39,082 bases of DNA from Clostridiaceae bacterium (GTDB lineage: Bacteria > Bacillota > Clostridia > Tissierellales > Sporanaerobacteraceae). Where the stretch lies: contig JAHXQP010000001.1 of NCBI GenBank assembly GCA_019391515.1, positions 1-39,082 of the forward strand, read 5' to 3'. The position numbers and the translations under genes are program-made. The notes beneath the pieces were generated by a model. That model was given only the letters and a program-made list of their open reading frames with translations, ran no database searches and was not told where the DNA came from. This document shows positions 34,383 through 39,082 of the stretch, piece by piece (within the stretch, counting starts at the first letter, position 1; each line of letters opens with the position of its first letter).

Positions 34383-34922
34383 ATGAAAGGACCAGTTAGT
34401 GTAGGAGATAAATTAGATTTAAATATAATAGATTTAACTAATCAAGGTTTAGGAGTAGGTAAAGTAGAAGGATTCACTATATTTGTTGAAGGTGGACTTC
34501 CAGGAGATGAATTAATAGCGGAAATTAAAAAGACTAAAAAAAATTTTGCAGAAGCGAAAGCAGTTGAAATAAAAAATCCATCTTCCAAAAGACAGATATC
34601 AGAGTGTAAATATTATAAAAGTTGTGGAGGTTGTCAACTTCATGAGCTTAATTATAGAGTGCAATTAGATATAAAAGCAAATATGGTAAAAGAGGCAATA
34701 GAACGAATAGGAAAACTTGAAGATGTTAAAATTAATCCTACTATAGGTATGGAAACTCCTTTTAGATATAGAAATAAAGGGATGTTTAAAGTAGCAGAAA
34801 AAGAAGGGCATATATCTATAGGATATTTTAAAAACAAAAGTCATGAAGTAGTAGATGAAGTGTTGAGGTGGATTGGCAACCCCTTTTTAGATAAAATCCT
34901 ACCTAGCATAGAATTTGTTTGA
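34383..34922 (+). pseudogene. rlmD: Truncated 23S rRNA (uracil-5-)-methyltransferase, RlmD/RumA family
   Basis: The 180-residue remnant has the TRAM RNA-binding domain (L-G-V-G-K-V-E-G-F-T-I-F-V, G-G-L-P-G-D-E) and the iron-sulfur cluster region with C-K-Y-Y-K-S-C-G-G-C near residues 77-86. The start of the middle domain follows (F-R-Y-R-N-K). Family members are about 450 residues and end in a Rossmann methyltransferase domain with catalytic cysteine and glutamate. All of that is missing. Family-like sequence stops near 34857, after H-E-V-V-D-E-V, and unrelated codons lead to a TGA where mobile-element remnants begin. The frame is open to a GTG at 34353 inside the terminator; the ATG at 34383 after AAGGGGAG is the real start. 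No methyltransferase activity is expected. Confidence 0.9.
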
Positions 34923-34924
34923 TA

Positions 34925-35094
34925 CTAGGAGGCTTTTCCTAGATTTCTAGCATGAAATTCTCTATTCTCAATTGGTGAAATATAACCTAAAAAGAGCTGT
35001 GAATCCTTGGATTGTTATACCAATAAATATACTTGGTTAATTCTAATTGTAATTTTTCCAAGGTCTCAAATTTTCTTTGATATATGAATTCTGT
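34925..35094 (-). pseudogene. C-terminal remnant of an IS3-family transposase OrfB
   Basis: Minus-strand translation gives Y-Q-R-K-F-E-T-L-E-K-L and T-K-Y-I-Y-W-Y-N-N-P-R-I-H-S-S. After a one-base frameshift it continues with L-G-Y-I-S-P-I-E-N-R-E. This is the hallmark end of IS3/IS150 integrase cores (W-Y-N-N-x-R-I-H-x-x-L-x-x-x-S-P-x-E-x-R). The catalytic DDE part is absent, and stop codons lie upstream. Confidence 0.85.
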
Positions 35095-35262
35095 TAATTA
35101 GACTGTCTACTTTGGAAGTATCATATCATAGGCAAGAAGAAACCATGGAGAAAATAAATATAAAAATACAGAAATAGGGAAACATTCAAAGTTAATCTTT
35201 AATTACTATGGAGATTTATTAAAAAAACTATTAGTAAATTTTGATAAAACGGCCTTGATAAT

Positions 35263-35991
35263 ATGAAAAAAGATATTATTAAAACCAATATAAAAACCAT
35301 AGCAAAGGAACTGGAATACCATATATAGGTAGAACCATAGAGGATGAAATAAAAGAGACAAATATAAAAAAATAACATATGGGGCTTTTCTTTTATCCTT
35401 ATTAGAAAATGGATATGATTCAAGAAAAGTAAATGGAATAAAAAGTAGAATGAGACAAACAAAATTTCTATATAAAAAGTATATAGAAGACTTAAATCTA
35501 GAGGATTTACTTCAGGATGCAAAAGGTAAAATAAAAGTATTTTTATCATTGGATTTCATATAAACAGGGCAAAGCATAATACTCGCAGGGAACCTTGATA
35601 CAGTATTATGGTCCATGGGGTTTGAAATTAAGGCATGTAATGAGGGATATAGGGTTCTTTTTACCATAATATCATTATTGGTAAATGAACTAAAAGAATC
35701 TAGGATTGAAAACATTAAGGGTTTTTGAAAATAAACTTTAAAAAATGACCCTATTATAACAGATGAATCAGAATACATTTCTTTTGATAAAGAAGTTTCT
35801 GAACTCCTATTTACTTACCTATTTAAGGGACAGATAGAAAATCTACAAGAATAACAGCGAATTTATCTTTTGAAAGGTAGTATGGAATATTTAAGGATCT
35901 AGTAATAATAGCGACTGTGATAGACAGATTTACTCATAAGCCATATATTTTAAACATAAATGGTAATTCTTACAGATTAAAAGAGGTATAG
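35263..35991 (+). pseudogene. Degenerate IS21-family IstB helper ATPase
   Basis: The remnant can be followed across several frameshifts and stops. It begins at an ATG (M-K-K-D-I-I-K), then G-I-P-Y-I-G-R-T-I-E-D-E, then I-K-S-R-M-R-Q-T-K-F and S-L-D-F-I, a stop, then I-I-L-A-G-N-L-D-T-V where a working IstB has the Walker A G-N-P-G-T-G-K-T. N-E-G-Y-R-V-L-F-T, S-F-D-K-E-V-S-E-L-L-F-T and D-R-F-T-H-K-P-Y-I-L-N-I-N-G-N-S-Y-R-L-K-E follow. IstB assists IstA transposition. Only the last bases of an istA could precede it, so the element is dead. Confidence 0.88.
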
Positions 35992-36345
35992 TTCTGATTG
36001 GAAAAGCAATAATTTTTCATCTAAACTAGGGAAGTTTTGGATTAAGATATAGGGGGGTTCATTTGGTAAATGCCATACATACCTCCCAAACCTGTAATTT
36101 GTATATTGATTTCTTAAGCCACTATGGAAAATTACTCCTAAGCAAATTTCTGAAATTTATGGGCATTGCAGTATCCGTATTTTTAGATATGGATATCCAA
36201 GTTTTTCTACTGTCAAAATCCATAACAGAAGCGAGATAGTGTTAATCATCCTTAATTATATAAATATAGATAATATTAGTTATCTATTTCTGTTTAATGC
36301 TAGTTTTAGAGAAATCTTTATTAATTATATCTTTTTTACTTCTAT
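35992..36345. other. Intergenic remnant, probably the right end of the IS21 element
   Basis: No gene is supported here. A G-rich stretch (ATAGGGGGGTTC near 36051) followed by TTTGGTAAATGCC resembles the sequence that follows istB in clostridial IS21 elements, so the element probably ends near 36080. A plus-strand frame from about 36134 to 36378 lacks a ribosome site and resembles nothing I recognise. The rest looks like decayed DNA. Confidence 0.4.
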
Positions 36346-36564
36346 TCAAGTCATCTTCTTAAACGCGGCTTGGTAATCGGTCTGATCAATAGTTTTATTA
36401 TTATCTACTGTTATGGATTTAGCTTTTTTACTCATATTAGTATTATAGATTATAGGTAGTTCATATTTATTGTTAAGCTCAGCAAGTGTTTTACCAAAAC
36501 TATAAAATTTTAGAATGCTATTTTTATATTCATCTGTATACCTATTAGGTACTTCCTTTACTAT
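36346..36564 (-). pseudogene. Remnant of an IS3-family OrfA (helix-turn-helix) protein
   Basis: Minus-strand translation gives R-Y-T-D-E-Y-K-N-S-I-L-K-F-Y, S-F-G-K-T-L-A-E-L-N-N-K-Y and S-I-T-V-D-N-N-K-T-I, followed by D-Y-Q-A-A-F-K-K-M-T and a TGA. IS3 OrfA proteins have the same order: a Y-T-x-E-F-K-x-x-I-V helix, S-G-K-S-L-x-E-L-x-x-x-Y, a second helix, and a K-M-x-x-L-E-E-E-N leucine zipper. The recognition helix is scrambled and the zipper is cut by the stop, so it is inactive. Confidence 0.82.
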
Positions 36565-36752
36565 GTCTTATATCGCCTGGAAAATCGTGTTTACAACATT
36601 ATATTAACAACACTACTTTTTAATTAACAATGAAAAGACTCCTCAATTTTCAATCTTTAAAAGTGTAACAACATTAAATAAGATGAATAATATAGATTAG
36701 AGACATGTAAATAGTCTACTAAAAAATGAAGTTTTCGGGAGGGAGTATTATT

Positions 36753-37217
36753 ATGTCATTAGATAATGAACAATATACAGAATATACAGACTGTGGAAGA
36801 TGTGATGGAGAGGATACAAATACAGTGGGAGAGTTTGTCGTTGGTAATGTAACAGAGGAAATTGAAATATCAAAAGATATAGAATTTAGTGAATTACGAG
36901 CTGATATTACTGTAAAAAAAGAAAGAACATTAAGAGTTTGGGGTCAAGTTAAAGATTGTAATGGAAAACCAGTAAAGAATGCATTATTAAAGCTTGTAAA
37001 AGAAGTAAAAGATGGAAGTGGAAGAGTAAAATATGTAGGTATAGCACATGGAATAACTGATTGCTTAGGATTTTATCAGTTTGATGTTTGCATTCCTAAG
37101 GGCTGTACTCCAATAGTGTACAGGATTTTTGCAAGTAAACAGGCTTTAGGAAAAGAAGGATATATTAAAGAAAATGAATGTGATCCATGTCTAGAGAAAT
37201 TCATTTGTGCAGAATAA
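36753..37217 (+). CDS. Transthyretin-like (carboxypeptidase-regulatory/Cna-B type) protein
   Basis: This 154-residue protein has a cysteine-containing N-terminus (T-D-C-G-R-C-D-G-E-D) and then a beta-sandwich module: L-R-V-W-G-Q-V-K-D-C-N-G-K-P-V-K-N-A-L-L, T-D-C-L-G-F-Y-Q-F-D-V. That is the signature of carboxypeptidase-regulatory-like folds. It ends C-D-P-C-L-E-K-F-I-C. There is no signal peptide, which fits a spore-coat or cell-internal structural protein better than a secreted one. The frame opens at 36726, but GGGAGGGAG lies directly before the ATG at 36753, which is the start. It is followed by an overlapping paralogue and a SPOCS-type protein remnant, pointing to a spore-surface cluster. 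Confidence 0.75.
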   Translation: MSLDNEQYTEYTDCGRCDGEDTNTVGEFVVGNVTEEIEISKDIEFSELRADITVKKERTLRVWGQVKDCNGKPVKNALLKLVKEVKDGSGRVKYVGIAHGITDCLGFYQFDVCIPKGCTPIVYRIFASKQALGKEGYIKENECDPCLEKFICAE

Positions 37218-37614
37218 TCCTATATTAAAAGAGTTTAGAGATATGAAAGGTAAAATAAAATATAGAATATATGATAGATTTATTATTACTGATAATGTGC
37301 AAAGGCATGATTTGATCTTAGGTGATATTTCACCTAGGATTAAGTCATGGAAAATTAAAGAAATAGATGAATTAAGGATGGATTTTGTTGTAAAAAGGAT
37401 GCAATTAATAGAAGTTTGTCGTGGAGGAAATGGAATGCAATGTGTAAAAAATAAACCTATAAAGTTGTTTGAAGAATATGTGGATAAAAGAGGTAATATA
37501 AGACTAAGAGAAGTAGAAAATTCAATGACTAAAGAAGATGGGTCTTATAAATTTGATGTGTTAGTTGATGAAAGATATTTTCCTAAACATTATACAGTAT
37601 TAATTAAAATGTAA
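37207..37614 (+). CDS. Paralogous transthyretin-like protein
   Basis: This product of up to 135 residues mirrors its neighbour: E-I-D-E-L-R-M-D-F-V-V-K-R corresponds to E-F-S-E-L-R-A-D-I-T-V-K-K upstream. G-S-Y-K-F-D-V matches G-F-Y-Q-F-D-V. The start is uncertain. A GTG at 37207 overlaps the upstream gene by 11 bases, and an ATG at 37243 is the alternative; neither has a strong Shine-Dalgarno, so translation may be coupled. There is no signal peptide. The pair looks like a tandem duplication that has diverged widely. The function is unknown. Confidence 0.65.
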   Translation: MQNNPILKEFRDMKGKIKYRIYDRFIITDNVQRHDLILGDISPRIKSWKIKEIDELRMDFVVKRMQLIEVCRGGNGMQCVKNKPIKLFEEYVDKRGNIRLREVENSMTKEDGSYKFDVLVDERYFPKHYTVLIKM

Positions 37615-37749
37615 AAAATAAATAATGTTAAATTTATTATGTATGTAAATGAGCATTATAAGTGGCCTATATGATAGGCAGGGATTTTATTTAATTGAAT
37701 TTAAAGTAAAAGGTTTTAAATTAGTTGTAAAAGTTTTATTTAGTAAAGT

Positions 37750-39082
37750 ATTAGAATCAGGGAAATTTTATTGCTGCAATAATTAAAGGAATAATTTTTA
37801 ATGATTTAAGTAATAATGGTATTCTAGATTCAGGTGAACCAGGGATATTTAATGCTTATGTTGCTATATATGGCTTTAATGGTGTGTGTGTAACAGTTCA
37901 AACGGATGCATCTGGAGTATATATTTTTTCAAATCTTACTGTAGCAGGTAATTATACTATTTATAAGATAATGGATAGATAGATTTCAATAAAGACGAAT
38001 TGTTTCAAGAAAATGAGGTTGAATCAGTTATAGTAGTACTGTCAGCTTCAGGGGTACACAAGTAGTATTAAACCTTACAGTATTTGTAGGAGTTACCTTA
38101 AAATCAGGTCATACTTTTGTAAAAATTGGGGTAGCAACAGATAAGTTAATAAATCAAAATTTTTCACTAACAGACGAAGGCACGAGAAATATGGAGCCAG
38201 AATTAGATAGGGAAGTTGAGAATTATTACTTACAAATGGAATTAGTAATAGATTTATCTATAGTTAAAATAGCAAATCTAGACCCAGTAATGGTAGGGGA
38301 GGAAATAGAATATACGATTGAGGTGTTTAATGCAGAACCCCCAGAAGCATCAAATGTAAAATTAACAGATGTAATACTGGGATGTATATTAAACCTAGGG
38401 TCCCCAATAGATGTAGGATTTATAGGTAAGCCATCTATATCATCGGGACAATAGCAGCAGGAGAAGGGGTAGAATATACATTGAAATATCTAATACAAGA
38501 CTTTCCGATGCATTAAATGTAATACTAACAGATTTGTTTCCATTGGAAATTCTAAGTCAAGGATTTTCAATAGATGGTGGCCCAACTTGGAATTCATGGG
38601 TAAGTCCTTATAATATAAGTATAGTAGCTATAAACACAACAATTACTATCTTAATACGTGGAACTGTAAGTGAAATTGTTATTAGAATAGTTAGAAATAT
38701 AACAAATATAGGTTCAGATACACTAGTTTTAAATTTAACAAACAATGATACAAGAGTTGAAATGGAAGTTAAAACAGCTAAATTGGAAGTAGTAAAATAT
38801 GTACGTGGAGATAATTCTATAGAAGAAACTATAGAAAGTAATAATGCAATAACTAGTGTAACCCCAACAGGCTTTAAGCAGTTAAGCAAAGAAGAATATG
38901 TTAAAATATCAGCTCAAAAACCAGATGCAGAAGAAATTTTAAATACACTAGTGGATATTGAAATAATTAATACAAAAGTTATAAAAACGCCTGTATCAAC
39001 ATCTTTAGAAGGACAAAAACTAACAGGATTTAAATTAATAGTTGAAGGTATGCTAAATCAAAAGGTTGAATATATAGCTTGT
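37750..39082 (+). pseudogene. Frameshifted SdrD-B/DUF11 repeat protein with a SPOCS (DUF3794)-type C-terminus, 3' partial
   Basis: Domain pieces occur in order in changing frames. Near 37790-37970 is an SdrD B-like repeat (I-I-F-N-D-L-S-N-N-G-I-L-D-S-G-E-P-G). From 38240 a DUF11 repeat shows I-E-Y-T-I-E-V-F-N-A-E-P-P-E-A-S-N-V-K-L. Near 38450, T-I-A-A-G-E-G-V-E-Y-T is in another frame, and about 38480 one lost base shifts into I-E-I-S-N-T-R-L-S-D-A-L-N-V. From there the frame is open to the window end. Near 38950-39082, V-I-K-T-P-V-S-T-S-L-E-G-Q-K-L-T-G-F-K-L-I-V-E-G resembles the SPOCS domain of spore-coat morphogenetic proteins such as SipL. Several frameshifts and stops before 38490 indicate decay; the intact 3' part might still be expressed. 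Sequencing error is a less likely alternative given their number. Confidence 0.75.

Larger units (their letters stand above)
34860..36650. mobile_element. Decayed nested insertion-sequence region (IS3 family interrupted by IS21 family)
   Basis: Pieces of an IS3-family orfA (36346-36564) and orfB (34925-35094) both read on the minus strand in the order expected for one element. Between them lies a plus-strand IS21-family istB remnant. The simplest reading is an IS3 element that landed in rlmD and was itself invaded by an IS21 element, with all parts since decayed. Outer limits are approximate; I could not find convincing terminal inverted repeats or target duplications. Confidence 0.7.

Noticed and set aside
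35199-35778. Two minus-strand frames (about 116 and 88 codons) in the mobile-element region
   Set aside because: They are antisense to the recognisable istB remnant and carry no family signal.
38608-38889. 93-codon minus-strand frame near the right edge
   Set aside because: It is antisense to DUF11 repeat sequence whose plus-strand reading is clear.
1-39082. tRNA or rRNA genes, CRISPR arrays, prophage
   Set aside because: No cloverleaf-like or rRNA sequence, no regularly spaced direct repeats and no phage structural genes were seen; the single annealing-like gene at 21577 is not enough to call a phage.

Overview
This is a low-GC, densely coded stretch of a Gram-positive chromosome. The gene content points to an anaerobic, spore-forming member of the Clostridia or Tissierellia: pyruvate:ferredoxin oxidoreductase, WhiA, HPr with HprK, LPXTG surface proteins, a SPOCS (DUF3794) spore-type domain, strong Shine-Dalgarno sites and frequent TTG/GTG starts. 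A Tissierellales-like organism is a guess from overall flavour, not a proven placement.

Region 1 (1-7430) is the most unusual part. It opens with the tail of an LPXTG wall protein. A promoter, a cobalamin-type riboswitch core and an intrinsic terminator follow. Downstream lie a CpXC zinc-ribbon protein, a secreted DUF4430 protein and a 1582-residue wall-anchored protein. DUF4430 is the family that includes the C-terminal domain of animal transcobalamin and intrinsic factor. The giant protein also carries a prenyltransferase-like alpha/alpha-toroid region, which is the fold of the N-terminal domain of those B12 carriers. The working hypothesis is a B12-repressed surface system that binds corrinoids in the manner of intrinsic factor.

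Region 2 (7431-9680) holds small membrane proteins of unknown role, including a three-gene leftward operon whose middle gene appears to start at ATT.

Region 3 (9694-34250) is a conserved housekeeping block: uvrC, hprK, pyruvate:ferredoxin oxidoreductase, an orphan membrane-tethered solute-binding protein, murB, a PHP protein, rapZ, yvcK, then three genes breaking the usual order (a possible annealing-type protein, a DUF2284 protein, an M42 peptidase). A Nudix gene, whiA, HPr, an HD-GYP protein, dnaE, a DUF2007-like protein, pfkA, pyk, a thioesterase and an FxsA protein follow. Carbon control (HPr/HprK, RapZ, YvcK), glycolysis (PfkA, Pyk) and pyruvate oxidation sit together.

Region 4 (34250-36720) is a mobile-element graveyard. 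rlmD is cut off after its TRAM/iron-sulfur part. Remnants of an IS3-family element on the minus strand flank a decayed IS21-family istB on the plus strand, which suggests nested insertion.

Region 5 (36750-39082) has two small paralogous transthyretin-like proteins. They are followed by a frameshifted SdrD-B/DUF11 repeat protein ending in a SPOCS-type domain that runs off the window. This is probably a spore-surface or envelope cluster in partial decay.
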